Shown here one piece after another: positions 14,664-22,319 of a DNA stretch of 22,319 nt (position 1 is the first letter of the stretch; each line of letters starts with the position of its first letter). Both the position numbers and the translations under genes were made by a program. This DNA comes from Clostridia bacterium (GTDB taxonomy: Bacteria > Bacillota > Sulfobacillia > SLMV01). The notes beneath the pieces were generated by a model. It did no database searches. It was given only the letters and a program-made list of their open reading frames with translations, and was not told the origin of the DNA. The stretch spans positions 1 to 22,319 of the forward strand of contig SLMV01000159.1 of NCBI GenBank assembly GCA_007133365.1, in the 5' to 3' direction.

Positions 14664-15574
14664 CGATTCTCAGGGGTTGGTGGGGGTCCCATTCGCCTAG
14701 GGGCGGGTCCGGTGTTGCCGCGGGTGGGGAGGAGGTGTGCGACGTGGCCGGTGTCGTAAACGCGAACCATGAACCCTCCCAATTTATCGGCATCGCCCTC
14801 CAGCGGTTCCCTCGCGTAAAATTCTTCGTATTCCGGGCGGAAGAAGGCGGTGGAGGGAAGTACATAAAGCGCGGTGTTTTGATATTGGTCACGAAATGGG
14901 TTGTGGGTGTGCCCGGAAAAGAGGGCCTCCACCTGATAACGCTCGAGCACGCGGAGGAGTCGGGTGCGGGCGGGATCGTCGAGATTCTCGTAATGGGAAG
15001 GTTCGTCGGGATCATGGATAAACGGCGGGTAGTGAGTGAAGAGAAAGCAGCGTTTATTCGTTTTTAGTTGTTCAAAGAGCCATTCCCATTGTTGGTGTTC
15101 CTCCGCCAGACCGCTGTTAAAAAGTGGAGTATTCAGCAAAATCAATCGGCAAGGCCCCCAGTCAAATGACGAGTAGGAAGGGCCCCAGTGGTGTTCAAAG
15201 GTCCGGATGGCTTTTGAAGTGACGGTGGGTGCGCGCAGCCACTTGGCCGGTTTATCCCCGATGTCATGATTGCCGGGAAGGACGTGGACGGGACAATCGG
15301 CAAGCGCCAACGCCCTTTGTGCCCGTAATAGGGTGGCTTCATGCTCCGGAAAATGCGGCAGGGGCGTGACGATATCCCCTAAGTGAATGATAAAATCGGG
15401 GCGCTGGTCACCAAGGACTCGGAGGACGTGTTCATTTCGTTCGTTGACGGTTTGGTATCGGGAAGGAACGGTTTTGGGACCGGCGTTAAAATGGGTGTCG
15501 GTGAGCAGGCCAAAGGAGAACAAGGGCTTTCCCAAATTTGGAGGAACGGACGTAATTAGCGAAGGATTGCACAT
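14459..15574 (-). CDS. Calcineurin-like metallophosphoesterase (true coding probably ends near 14660)
   Basis: A predicted di-metal phosphodiesterase/phosphatase. All five metallophosphoesterase motifs are intact: D26 and H28 (LLTDTH), D67 (HLGDIV), N102-H103-D104 (PGNHD), H181 (FTHYPP), and H222 and H224 (SGHTH). The catalytic domain spans about residues 18-275. Beyond about residue 300 the reading frame continues to a stop at 14459, but that part (SERNGMRRSPYPMPVTS... WWIRRRAHGWHY) looks like the out-of-frame shadow of the next gene: it is unlike the earlier sequence and is covered by a better frame starting at 14663. The real polypeptide probably either stops near here or continues into the barrel domain. 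The start ATG 15574 follows aaggaaaggaa. It heads a three-gene minus-strand group ending with the M24 protein; substrate unknown, no signal peptide. Confidence 0.8.
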   Translation of the reverse strand: MCNPSLITSVPPNLGKPLFSFGLLTDTHFNAGPKTVPSRYQTVNERNEHVLRVLGDQRPDFIIHLGDIVTPLPHFPEHEATLLRAQRALALADCPVHVLPGNHDIGDKPAKWLRAPTVTSKAIRTFEHHWGPSYSSFDWGPCRLILLNTPLFNSGLAEEHQQWEWLFEQLKTNKRCFLFTHYPPFIHDPDEPSHYENLDDPARTRLLRVLERYQVEALFSGHTHNPFRDQYQNTALYVLPSTAFFRPEYEEFYAREPLEGDADKLGGFMVRVYDTGHVAHLLPTRGNTGPAPRRMGPPPTPENRWAPVDSISERNGMRRSPYPMPVTSMNFAVRPSETITDCLPFGTWGSNTFGFRLMIWWIRRRAHGWHY

Positions 15575-15975
15575 GGGTATCGGTTCCTTTCCTTAAGGTG
15601 CGCGAGGGGTTTCGAGATCCCCAACGAGATGAGAGACGGGTCGGTGTTCTTACACGATTGATTTTTGGGATCGGATTTCGCTAGAACCGTCGGTTTGTAC
15701 GACCCTCGATACTGCTTTAGGTCTTCGGTTTAGCGCCTTCATTTCCTGTCCAACCGTGGATTTGAACCGCTTCGTACGAGGATCCTTGCTGCTCGGATCT
15801 TCCTGTTACCTCGGGGGTCGTCTCGCTTTTTCAGAGCGGGGGAATTTCTTCGGGATGGTGGCAGGGTTTAGGTGCTTGAGCTCGTAATGATATAGGGTAA
15901 GCGGAATAATCGATTGGCAGCGAATGCCTTTTTGGTGACGGAAACGCATGGGTTGGATGACGAAAGGGTGAGGGC
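15575..15975. other. Divergent intergenic region of 401 nt
   Basis: This stretch lies between the minus-strand metallophosphoesterase and the plus-strand oxidoreductase, so it should contain two opposing promoters. I see no coding frame and no confident -35/-10 pair, no T-box signature and no riboswitch I recognise. A possible -10 (tatagg, around 15890) is not accompanied by a good -35. Tungsten- or aldehyde-responsive control is possible but unsupported. Confidence 0.4.
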
Positions 15976-17802
15976 ATGGACGTTCGCCTGTTGGAAATTA
16001 ACTTAACGGATCGTACGGTCGACACGTTTTCACCTCCTGATGAGTATGTGGAGCAGTTTTTGGGTGGCAGCGGGCTTGCGTTTCGATTGATCTGGGATCG
16101 CCCGTTGGATGTGGCGCCCTTGGATGCAGAAAACCCGTTGATGTTCATGGCCGGGCTCATCACCGGCACGCCGGTACCAACGGCGTGCAAAGCTTCGGTG
16201 GTTGCCCGCTCGCCGCAGACGGGGCTTTGGAGCGAGTCGACGGTGGGTGGTTATTGGCCGGCTCAACTTCGAAACACCGGTTATCATGGATTGGTGATTA
16301 CGGGCCGTGCGGATGCTCCTGTTTATCTCACCGTGACGGCCGATGGAGTCGAATTCCATTGCGCCGAAGCGCTTTGGGGGGAGGATACTTATGTCACCGC
16401 CGCGACCATTCGTGACGCCTTTGATCCTAAGGCACAGGTGGCCTCGATCGGACCGGCCGGCGAAAACGGCGTGGCCTATGCTTCGGTCATGATCGGGGGC
16501 TCGGAGGCACGTGCTGCCGGCCGCACCGGTATGGGAGCAGTCATGGGATCCAAGAATCTCAAGGCGGTGGCGGTTCGGGGCACCGAGCAACCGAAGGCGG
16601 CGGATCAGGAGACCTTAATTGACCGGATCAAAGAGAGCCGTCCAAAGATGATGGAGCATGCCCAGGGTTTACGGGATTTTGGGACCGCCGGTGGCATGCA
16701 AACCGTGGAGTTTACCGGGGATTTGCCCATCAAGAACTGGTATCAAGGCAACTGGGAAGCGGGTGCGGCGGCCATCTCCGGTCAGCGGATGGCCAAGGAA
16801 ATCCTCGATTCGCATTACGCCTGTTTTGCCTGTCCCATCCGCTGTGGAAAAGAACTGGAAGTGCGCCGCGGCGAACATCAGGGCACCGTTTCCCACGGGC
16901 CGGAGTATGAGACCTGCGCCGCGTTTGGTTCCATGGTATTAAATGACGACATGGATGTGCTGGTGGAAGCGAACGACTGGGCCAATCGACTCGGATTGGA
17001 CACCATTTCCACCGGGGCGGCGATCGCTTTTGCCATGGAGTGCTCGGAGAAAGGCCTTATTGAAGACGATCTCCCCTGGGGGCGTCCGGACGTTCTCATC
17101 GGACTCATCAAGCAGATTGCCTATCGCGAAGGACTGGGGGATGTGCTGTCTCAGGGGGTGCGCCGTGCCGCTAAGACGATCGGCGAGCGGGCTTTTGAAT
17201 ACGTGGTGGAAACCAAAAACCTCGAAGTCGCCTATCATGATCCCCGGGCGTATACCAGCATGGCGGTCTCGTATGCCACGGGGAATCGCGGCGCCTGCCA
17301 CTTAGAAGGTTTGACCTATTATATCGAAGGGGGCGCCTTCTCCGGGGAAAAACTCGGGGTGGACAATGACTGGGAGGATGCGACGGCCGCCGATAAGGCG
17401 CATATGACCGCAAAAATGCAGGATTTTATGTGCTTGTTCAATGCTTTGGGGTTGTGCAAGTTTTTGCTCCGCGGTCAGGTCGGGCCTCGGATCATCGCAG
17501 GCTGGTTGAGTGCCGTTTGGGGGCGTGAGATCACCCCCCATGATTTGTCCGTGATGGGAGAGCGTTTGTTCAATCTAAAGCGCATGGTCAATGTCGAACT
17601 TGGGGTGAGTCGAAAGGATGACACCCTTTCGCCCCGTTTGCTGTCCCATCCGCGACCGAGTGGCGGGGCCAAGGGGCAATTGCCGTTTCTCGGCGATTTG
17701 TTGAATGAATATTATCGCGTACGGGGTTGGTCGGAAGAAGGGCTTCCCGAGCCGGCGACCCTCGAGCGACTGGGTCTCCTAGAAGATGGAGGTGCTCGAT
17801 GA
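15976..17802 (+). CDS. Aldehyde:ferredoxin oxidoreductase, tungsten-pterin family
   Basis: A 608-residue member of the AOR family, which oxidises aldehydes to acids and reduces ferredoxin using a tungsten bis-pterin centre and one 4Fe-4S cluster. The family layout is complete: an N-terminal pterin-binding domain (LGGSGLAFRLIWD; TGTPVPTACKASVVARSP; GYWPAQLRNTGYHGLVITG), the cluster ligands C283-x2-C286-x3-C290 (CFACPIRC) and C494 (LGLCKF), and the LGLDTIS segment (339-345). The size matches the usual 600-620 residues. The start is ATG 15976, preceded by a weak gggtgaggg. Its TGA overlaps the ATG of the next gene (17799-17802), so it is translationally coupled to a class III aminotransferase, with a MoaD-like gene behind that. 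Specific aldehyde unknown; the neighbours point to an amino-acid-derived semialdehyde. Confidence 0.95.
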   Translation: MDVRLLEINLTDRTVDTFSPPDEYVEQFLGGSGLAFRLIWDRPLDVAPLDAENPLMFMAGLITGTPVPTACKASVVARSPQTGLWSESTVGGYWPAQLRNTGYHGLVITGRADAPVYLTVTADGVEFHCAEALWGEDTYVTAATIRDAFDPKAQVASIGPAGENGVAYASVMIGGSEARAAGRTGMGAVMGSKNLKAVAVRGTEQPKAADQETLIDRIKESRPKMMEHAQGLRDFGTAGGMQTVEFTGDLPIKNWYQGNWEAGAAAISGQRMAKEILDSHYACFACPIRCGKELEVRRGEHQGTVSHGPEYETCAAFGSMVLNDDMDVLVEANDWANRLGLDTISTGAAIAFAMECSEKGLIEDDLPWGRPDVLIGLIKQIAYREGLGDVLSQGVRRAAKTIGERAFEYVVETKNLEVAYHDPRAYTSMAVSYATGNRGACHLEGLTYYIEGGAFSGEKLGVDNDWEDATAADKAHMTAKMQDFMCLFNALGLCKFLLRGQVGPRIIAGWLSAVWGREITPHDLSVMGERLFNLKRMVNVELGVSRKDDTLSPRLLSHPRPSGGAKGQLPFLGDLLNEYYRVRGWSEEGLPEPATLERLGLLEDGGAR

Positions 17803-19091
17803 CAAACCGTGAGGACGTATTAAACCAACAACACGAGCACCTATTCCCTTGTGTGACCACCTACTATGATGACCCCCTGGTTCTCGAACGAGGCGAAGGG
17901 CTTTGGGTTTGGGATCAAGAGGGCACCGCGTACTTGGATTTTTTCGGTGGCATCCTCACGGTGAGCGTGGGCCATGCGCATCCGGAGGTGGTCGAGCAAA
18001 CGGCGAAGCAGATGCGACGGTTGGGGCACACGTCGACGCTCTATGTGAATTGCCCCCAGGTTGAATTGGCGAAACGTCTTTCGGACTTGGCCCCGGGCAA
18101 TCTCTCCGTTTCCTATTTCACCAACAGTGGGACGGAAGCCAACGAAACCGCTATCCTTACGGCCCAGCTTTTCACCGGCTGTGAGGAAATCATTGCGCTC
18201 CGGCATGGCTATAGCGGCCGATCCTTTCTGGCCATGTCGCTGACGGGTCATCAGGGCTGGCGGATCGGGGGGGCTGCTCTTTCGGGGATCAAGCATGCCT
18301 TAAGCCCCTATTGCTATCGGTGTCCGCTGGGACGTGAGTATCCGGATTGTAACATTGATTGTGCGCGCGATATCGAAGAACTCATTCAAACGACCACATC
18401 GGGGCAGGTGGCCGCGTTTATTGCCGAGCCCATCCAAGGGGTGGGCGGCTTCATCACCCCGCCCCCGGAATATTTCGAGATTGCCGCCGACATCATTCGC
18501 CGACACGGCGGAGTCTTTATCTCGGATGAGGTGCAAACCGGATTCGGTCGCACCGGAGGGGTTTGGTTTGGGATCGAGCACTGGGGGGTAACCCCGGATA
18601 TCATGACCTTCGCCAAGGGCATGGCCAATGGGTTTCCCATCGGAGCTACCCTGACGACGCCGGAAATTGCCGAGGCCTGGCGGGGCGCGGGCAGCACCAT
18701 CTCCACGTTCGGTGGAAATGCCGTGGCGAGCACGGCTGCCCTGGCCACCCTCGACTTGATGGCGGCCGAAGACCTCCCGGGCAATGCTCAGCGGATGGGT
18801 GCACGATTGCGGCGTGGCCTCGAGGAATTAAAGGAAAAATATCCGGTAATCGGGGATGTCCGCGGGATGGGCTTGATGCAGGGCGTGGAGCTGGTGGGAC
18901 CCGAGCAGGAACCCGCCCCCGAACAGATGCACCGGTTGATGGAAGCGACCAAGGCGCGCGGATTGTTGATTGGCAAGGGCGGTTTATACGGGAACGTGGT
19001 GCGGATTGCCCCGCCAATGACGGTGAATCTTGCGGAGGTCGAAGAAGCGTTAACCATCCTTGATCAAGCACTGGCGGCTTTATCGGCGTAA
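17799..19091 (+). CDS. Class III aminotransferase (AGXT2/4-aminobutyrate-transaminase-like)
   Basis: A PLP-dependent transaminase of 430 residues acting on omega- or alpha-amino donors. Visible: NSGTEANE (109-116), the cofactor-contacting D243 in ISDEVQTGFGR, and the Schiff-base K273 in FAKGMANGFPIGA. A cysteine set, C172-x2-C175-x8-C184-x3-C188, sits in the middle; this CYRCP...C...C pattern occurs in a recognised AGXT2-like subgroup and may be structural or metal-binding. The frame is open further upstream to 17727, but those codons are shadow of the oxidoreductase gene; ATG 17799 is preferred because of GGAGG (17789-17793) and the 4-nt ATGA overlap. The product of such enzymes is often an aldehyde or oxo acid, so a direct hand-off to the preceding aldehyde oxidoreductase is plausible. 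Confidence 0.92.
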   Translation: MTNREDVLNQQHEHLFPCVTTYYDDPLVLERGEGLWVWDQEGTAYLDFFGGILTVSVGHAHPEVVEQTAKQMRRLGHTSTLYVNCPQVELAKRLSDLAPGNLSVSYFTNSGTEANETAILTAQLFTGCEEIIALRHGYSGRSFLAMSLTGHQGWRIGGAALSGIKHALSPYCYRCPLGREYPDCNIDCARDIEELIQTTTSGQVAAFIAEPIQGVGGFITPPPEYFEIAADIIRRHGGVFISDEVQTGFGRTGGVWFGIEHWGVTPDIMTFAKGMANGFPIGATLTTPEIAEAWRGAGSTISTFGGNAVASTAALATLDLMAAEDLPGNAQRMGARLRRGLEELKEKYPVIGDVRGMGLMQGVELVGPEQEPAPEQMHRLMEATKARGLLIGKGGLYGNVVRIAPPMTVNLAEVEEALTILDQALAALSA

Positions 19092-19101
19092 GGAGGCAGC
19101 C

Positions 19102-19338
19102 ATGATCACAATACATGTCAGAATATATGGTCACCTGCAGCACGACGCACCGGAACAAAAGGCAAAGCACACCCTGGAGGTGACCCCGGGCACTAAGGTG
19201 GCAGAAGTCATTGAGAGCTTGGGCATTCCCCGGGCCGAGGTGGCCTTCCGACTGGTCAATGATAAACGGGTCTCGGATGATCATCCGTTGGAGGATGGCG
19301 ATGAGGTCGGGCTGGTGCCGGTCATTGCCGGAGGATGA
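19102..19338 (+). CDS. MoaD/ThiS-like small sulfur-carrier protein
   Basis: A 78-residue ubiquitin-fold protein ending in the required di-glycine (VIAGG). The core pattern ITIHVRIYGHL ... LEVTPGTKVAEVIESLGIP ... DGDEVGLVPVIAGG matches MoaD/ThiS-type sulfur carriers, in which the C-terminal glycine is adenylated and thiocarboxylated to supply sulfur for molybdo/tungstopterin. MoaD-like genes often accompany AOR genes, consistent with maturation of the W-pterin cofactor here. Start ATG 19102 follows taaggagg (19089-19096), 10 nt after the aminotransferase stop; the longer frame from 19060 overlaps the aminotransferase and is rejected. No MoaE or MoeB partner lies in the window. Confidence 0.93.
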   Translation: MITIHVRIYGHLQHDAPEQKAKHTLEVTPGTKVAEVIESLGIPRAEVAFRLVNDKRVSDDHPLEDGDEVGLVPVIAGG

Positions 19339-19569
19339 CAAACGGGTGCCCTCAGCGTGGGGAAGGAGAGAAGGACCCATTCCGATGCGACCCGACGCTC
19401 CCCTTGGGTGTACCCGAAGCACTGAAGACCGCGTTGGTTTTGACCGGCTCGTGTGATTCCCTCGGCTTCTGAATGGTGGGGCCACACCCCACCGGCGATC
19501 TCGGCGTCATGCCCCGGGATCACCGGTGGGGCCGAATAAGTCCGTCCCGGCACCACCTTCGAAAGGTCA
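19339..19569. other. Convergent intergenic region
   Basis: No gene supported. A 7-bp hairpin (ggtgggg 19475-19481, ccccacc 19487-19493) and a second copy of ggtggggcc at 19524-19532 form a short direct repeat. No T-run follows, so it is only a weak candidate for a shared terminator between the MoaD-like gene and the opposing GGT-like gene. Confidence 0.4.
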
Positions 19570-21237
19570 TCAAAATCCGTCGGCGGTGCCAATCCGGCGC
19601 GGATCCGCACTTGAACTTAGCCGACCTGTGTCCCGATCCCGCCAACTGATCTGGAAGGATCCCATTTCCCAAAAGAACGTATTGAGCGGCTTGATCTGGA
19701 TGCCGCTTTGGGCCATGCCGGCGAGAACCGTCTCGGGCAAGCGGTTTTCGATTTCGAGGGTGTAATCGTCATCGAGCGGGAACATCCTTGGCAGGACGGA
19801 GGCCTGGTAGGGATCCATATCGAAATCGAGGATGTTGTGCAGCATCAGGGCGGTGCCAACTTTGCACCAGCCCGGGGATCCCAACCCGAGCCAAGGTTTC
19901 CCGTCGCGAAGTACCAGGGTGTTGCCGGTGACGCTTTTGATCCTTCCTCCACCCGTGGTCCAACCGATGATGCCGGCGCGTAAATCGCGAAGATGCGCCC
20001 AGGCATTGCTGCCGTTCATGGGCACCCCATCCACCACGACCCCCGGAATGCCCCCGGACTGTCCGGTATGAAGCATCTGCACCCAGTTGTCTTGGGGATC
20101 GACGATGCTCAGCTCGCAACTGTTGGCGCCCGGCCCGCTGCCCCGCTCGGAGGTGGGGATTTCGGCGGCCAAGAGGGCGCGCTCGCCGGCGGTGAGTTCC
20201 ACGTGTTCGGTCAGATCCACGCGCGGCTGACTGCCCTTTAAGATTTGGGCGACGATCCGATGATAAGCATCCGACCCCCATTGTTTTGTCGGAACCTCAA
20301 ACAGTTTTGGGTCATGGAGTAGCCCCAGCTCGTTACCGACCCACCGGAGTGTGTGGGCGACCAGGTAGAGGCTTTCGGCGGATTCGGTGTAGTGGCCGAG
20401 GGTCTCGATGCCGAGTTCCCTTAAGACCCCCAGCACGTAGCGGGAATAGATTCCGGTTTGCTCGGGCGGACTGCTTTGAATGACCTGGTGGCCCCGATGA
20501 TCGTAAATGAAGGGTTCTTGCCAGCGTGGCGGTATCGCGGTCATGTCCTCGATCTTGATGGGCCAGCCCAGCTGGTTGCCCCGCTCGACAAAACGCCTGC
20601 CCCAGCGGCCCGTGGTGAAGTATTGGGGACCCTCCGCGGCCAGTGCTTCTAACGTTTGGGCGAGGGGTTCGTTGGTCACGCGATCGCCCACGTTGGGCCA
20701 AAAGCCCTCCGGGGTAAACATCTGTCGGGAAGAGGGGAAGTAGCTGCGTTGTTTCCAGGTGGAATCCAGTAGGGCGTATTGAAACGAATACATGGTGTAC
20801 CCTTCGCGGGCGATCTCGATGGCCGGTTGACAGAGTTCGGGCCAGGGCCGGGAGGCGAAGCGTTCATAAATGGCGCCCAACCCGGGCATAAAACCGGGGA
20901 TGCAAGCGCATCGGGGATCAATGTGCTCGGGCATCGGCAGGAAACGAGGGAGTCCGGACACCAAGGTGCCCAGGCTGTTGAGTTGATAGGCTCTCTCTTC
21001 TTTTGCATCCCAGAACAAGAAATTGACGCTGCCTGCGTGATTGGTCATGTGGGGTTCGACGACCGCTTGGAACAGGCTGCCCGCGATGGCGGCATCGGCG
21101 GCATTGCCACCTTCTCTCATTACATCCAAAATCACCTGCGTGACCATCGGGTGCGAGCTGCTGGCGACGGCCTTTTTGTCTCTTACCACGCTGGTCTTCC
21201 CCTGTCGGAGGAGCGAGGTCATTTGATCTTGGGTCAT
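19570..21237 (-). CDS. Gamma-glutamyltransferase-like Ntn-hydrolase with a Ser in the nucleophile position
   Basis: A 555-residue member of the gamma-glutamyltransferase fold (T03-type). The N-terminal signature is clear (ASSSHPMVTQVILDVMREGGNAADAAIAG, split: residues 25-53), as is the C-terminal half (TGGGRIKSVTGNTLVLRDGKPWLGLGSPGW). In standard enzymes autocleavage exposes Thr of a TTHxSVxD motif. Here the aligned segment is S373-C374-E375-L-S-I-V-D, so the nucleophile would be serine, and the usual His is Glu. The D of the DDFS loop is replaced by NGSNAW, and the SSM substrate contacts read KSV. These changes predict a different acyl donor. There is no signal peptide, so it is cytoplasmic. 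Start: ATG 21237 (MTQDQ), chosen over 21354 because the upstream 39 codons lie outside the family fold and a ggcaggtg site precedes 21237. It follows a nitrilase-family gene by 162 nt. Confidence 0.85.
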   Translation of the reverse strand: MTQDQMTSLLRQGKTSVVRDKKAVASSSHPMVTQVILDVMREGGNAADAAIAGSLFQAVVEPHMTNHAGSVNFLFWDAKEERAYQLNSLGTLVSGLPRFLPMPEHIDPRCACIPGFMPGLGAIYERFASRPWPELCQPAIEIAREGYTMYSFQYALLDSTWKQRSYFPSSRQMFTPEGFWPNVGDRVTNEPLAQTLEALAAEGPQYFTTGRWGRRFVERGNQLGWPIKIEDMTAIPPRWQEPFIYDHRGHQVIQSSPPEQTGIYSRYVLGVLRELGIETLGHYTESAESLYLVAHTLRWVGNELGLLHDPKLFEVPTKQWGSDAYHRIVAQILKGSQPRVDLTEHVELTAGERALLAAEIPTSERGSGPGANSCELSIVDPQDNWVQMLHTGQSGGIPGVVVDGVPMNGSNAWAHLRDLRAGIIGWTTGGGRIKSVTGNTLVLRDGKPWLGLGSPGWCKVGTALMLHNILDFDMDPYQASVLPRMFPLDDDYTLEIENRLPETVLAGMAQSGIQIKPLNTFFWEMGSFQISWRDRDTGRLSSSADPRRIGTADGF

Positions 21238-21399
21238 TTTGGCACCTGCCTTTCGAAGATCATTGCATCCGGTGGGTCGATGTGGCATCGGAAAACGGTG
21301 CTCAGAGCATCCTGGTCGTCCTCCGGTTTCGCCTTTTGGTGGGTGATGGGACATTTCATTTTCGGTAGTGGCGGTGCCGATCTAAAAAACATCCGTCGC

Positions 21400-22319
21400 T
21401 TAAGCGATGCCCGATGGGCCATCTTGCTGGGTGAGCACCTGGTAGAGTTCCGGGCGGCGTATGGCGAGGCTCTGGTTGTGGATGCGGGCTCGGTAGATCT
21501 CGCCGGGAAGATCAACCGTGGCCGTCACTAACGCTTCCTCATATCCACAGGCGGCCACTTCCTTCCCCCACGGCGAGACGATGCGGCTGTTGCCGAAGCA
21601 AGGACCGCTGCCCGGGGCTGGCGATCGATCCACCTGGTTGGACTGAACCAGCCACATTTGGTTCATGGCGGCTTGGGCATTGGCATAGGTGCGATAAAGA
21701 TAGGCGTTGTAGTCGTTTTCCGGTGTCGCGCCCGGCTTCATGATACCGTCGGTAAAGGGGTAGGCGGTGGTCATGGTGCCGATGGTCCCGCCTTTTATGG
21801 CAATGCATCGGAGGGATTCGGGAAAAACGAGATCGGCGCAAATGAAAGGACCGATGCGCCCGAGTTCGGTCTCAAATACGGGAAAATCCAAACCCGCTCG
21901 AAACGGGGGACACTCGAGGAGGGCATGGACTTTACGAAAGACTCCCACCACACCGTGAGGACCCACCAGTACCGCGGAATTGTAGATGGCGGTTTCCGGT
22001 TCATTGATTTCCGCCATGCCGACCTGAATGTACATGCGATGTTTTCGGGTATATTCTTCGATCTTGGCAATGACGGGCCCGGAGATCTTCTCGCCTTCCT
22101 GGCGATAGTAGCCGATTTGTTCCTGCTTTGAAGGACTGGCTTCGTCGAGCTGGGGGCTCCGCAGGTAGCCTTGCACGGAGACCTCGGGGAAGACCAACAG
22201 ATCCACGCCGGTCTCAATCGCCTCGTCGATGAATGTCTCGTAGCGTTTTAAGTTGGCCGCTTTGTCGTGAACCACTTTCATACAGACAGCGCCCAGTGTG
22301 ACGTCTTTTTTCGGAATCA
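21400..22319 (-). CDS. Nitrilase-superfamily (C-N hydrolase) amidase, 5' end beyond the window
   Basis: A partial carbon-nitrogen hydrolase. The catalytic triad is visible: E33 in FPEVSVQGY, K117 in FRKVHAL and C148 in PFICADLVFPE (numbered from the Met at 22281). The family scaffold continues to the C-terminus (VQSNQV, SRIVSPWGKEVA). The frame does not start at 22281: it stays open to the window edge and the preceding residues (KKDVTLGAVC) fit the normal nitrilase N-terminal strand, so the start is outside. It is predicted to hydrolyse an amide or N-carbamoyl compound in the cytoplasm. The stop is 162 nt upstream of the GGT-like gene on the same strand, which makes a two-gene amide-catabolism unit likely. 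There is no terminator between them that I trust. Confidence 0.92.
   Translation of the reverse strand, partial: IPKKDVTLGAVCMKVVHDKAANLKRYETFIDEAIETGVDLLVFPEVSVQGYLRSPQLDEASPSKQEQIGYYRQEGEKISGPVIAKIEEYTRKHRMYIQVGMAEINEPETAIYNSAVLVGPHGVVGVFRKVHALLECPPFRAGLDFPVFETELGRIGPFICADLVFPESLRCIAIKGGTIGTMTTAYPFTDGIMKPGATPENDYNAYLYRTYANAQAAMNQMWLVQSNQVDRSPAPGSGPCFGNSRIVSPWGKEVAACGYEEALVTATVDLPGEIYRARIHNQSLAIRRPELYQVLTQQDGPSGIA

Noticed and set aside
14640..14672. Programmed -1 ribosomal frameshift joining the phosphoesterase and barrel frames
   Set aside because: I find no X-XXY-YYZ slippery heptamer in the correct frame, so mutation or sequencing error is more likely.
18646..19485. A 279-codon minus-strand open frame
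   Set aside because: Antisense to the class III aminotransferase and MoaD-like genes; low-complexity Pro/Arg/Ser translation typical of a GC-rich shadow.
21362..21400. Possible terminator between nitrilase and GGT-like genes (cgcttaagcg then a T-run on the minus strand)
   Set aside because: The palindrome leaves no room for a loop and gives no stable hairpin, so I do not call it.
20779..21531. A 250-codon plus-strand open frame
   Set aside because: Shadow of the GGT-like gene and the nitrilase 3' end; no ribosome binding site or domain.

Overview
The window looks like a chromosomal segment of a moderately GC-rich Gram-positive-type bacterium. I infer this from strong AGGAGG-class ribosome binding sites, a sigma-A-like promoter carrying a Bacillus-style 7-1-7 Fur box, and short coupled operons. 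A Sulfobacillus-like or other deep Firmicutes host fits, but I cannot prove the taxon. Almost all genes are catabolic enzymes. There are no rRNA or tRNA genes, no CRISPR array and no complete insertion sequence.

Layout. (1) 27-7079, plus strand: a six-gene amide/peptide cassette: M42 aminopeptidase, M55 D-aminopeptidase, an amidohydrolase with an altered metal motif, a second M55, a dihydropyrimidinase/allantoinase-type cyclic amidohydrolase, and a fold-type I aminotransferase, ending at an intrinsic terminator (7122-7156). (2) 7157-8760: accessory, gene-poor DNA with a compact group II intron lacking a reverse transcriptase (about 7352-7945, with a near-perfect 34-nt domain V at 7866-7899), a small beta-rich hypothetical protein and a hairpin terminator. 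(3) 8756-9079: a sigma-A-type promoter with a Fur-box-like operator driving an 83-residue small membrane protein with an acidic/His-rich segment. (4) 9315-11930, minus: a B12-binding radical SAM protein followed by an HdrD/GlpC-like Fe-S protein. (5) 12298-15574, minus: a metallophosphoesterase, a glycosidase-like barrel protein (the two probably one polypeptide broken by a frameshift) and an M24 peptidase-fold protein lacking its metal ligands. (6) 15976-19338, plus: tungsten-type aldehyde:ferredoxin oxidoreductase, class III aminotransferase and a MoaD/ThiS-like sulfur carrier. (7) 19570-22319, minus: a divergent gamma-glutamyltransferase-like Ntn-hydrolase and a nitrilase-family amidase cut by the window edge.

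How it may work together (inference): the hydrolases release amino acids from D-peptides, cyclic amides and amide-linked substrates; two aminotransferases deaminate them; the oxidoreductase oxidises resulting aldehydes and passes electrons to ferredoxin. No transporter is visible. A recurring oddity is that three hydrolases (amidohydrolase 2126-3586, M24 12298-13452, GGT-like 19570-21237) have altered catalytic motifs, suggesting specialised substrates.
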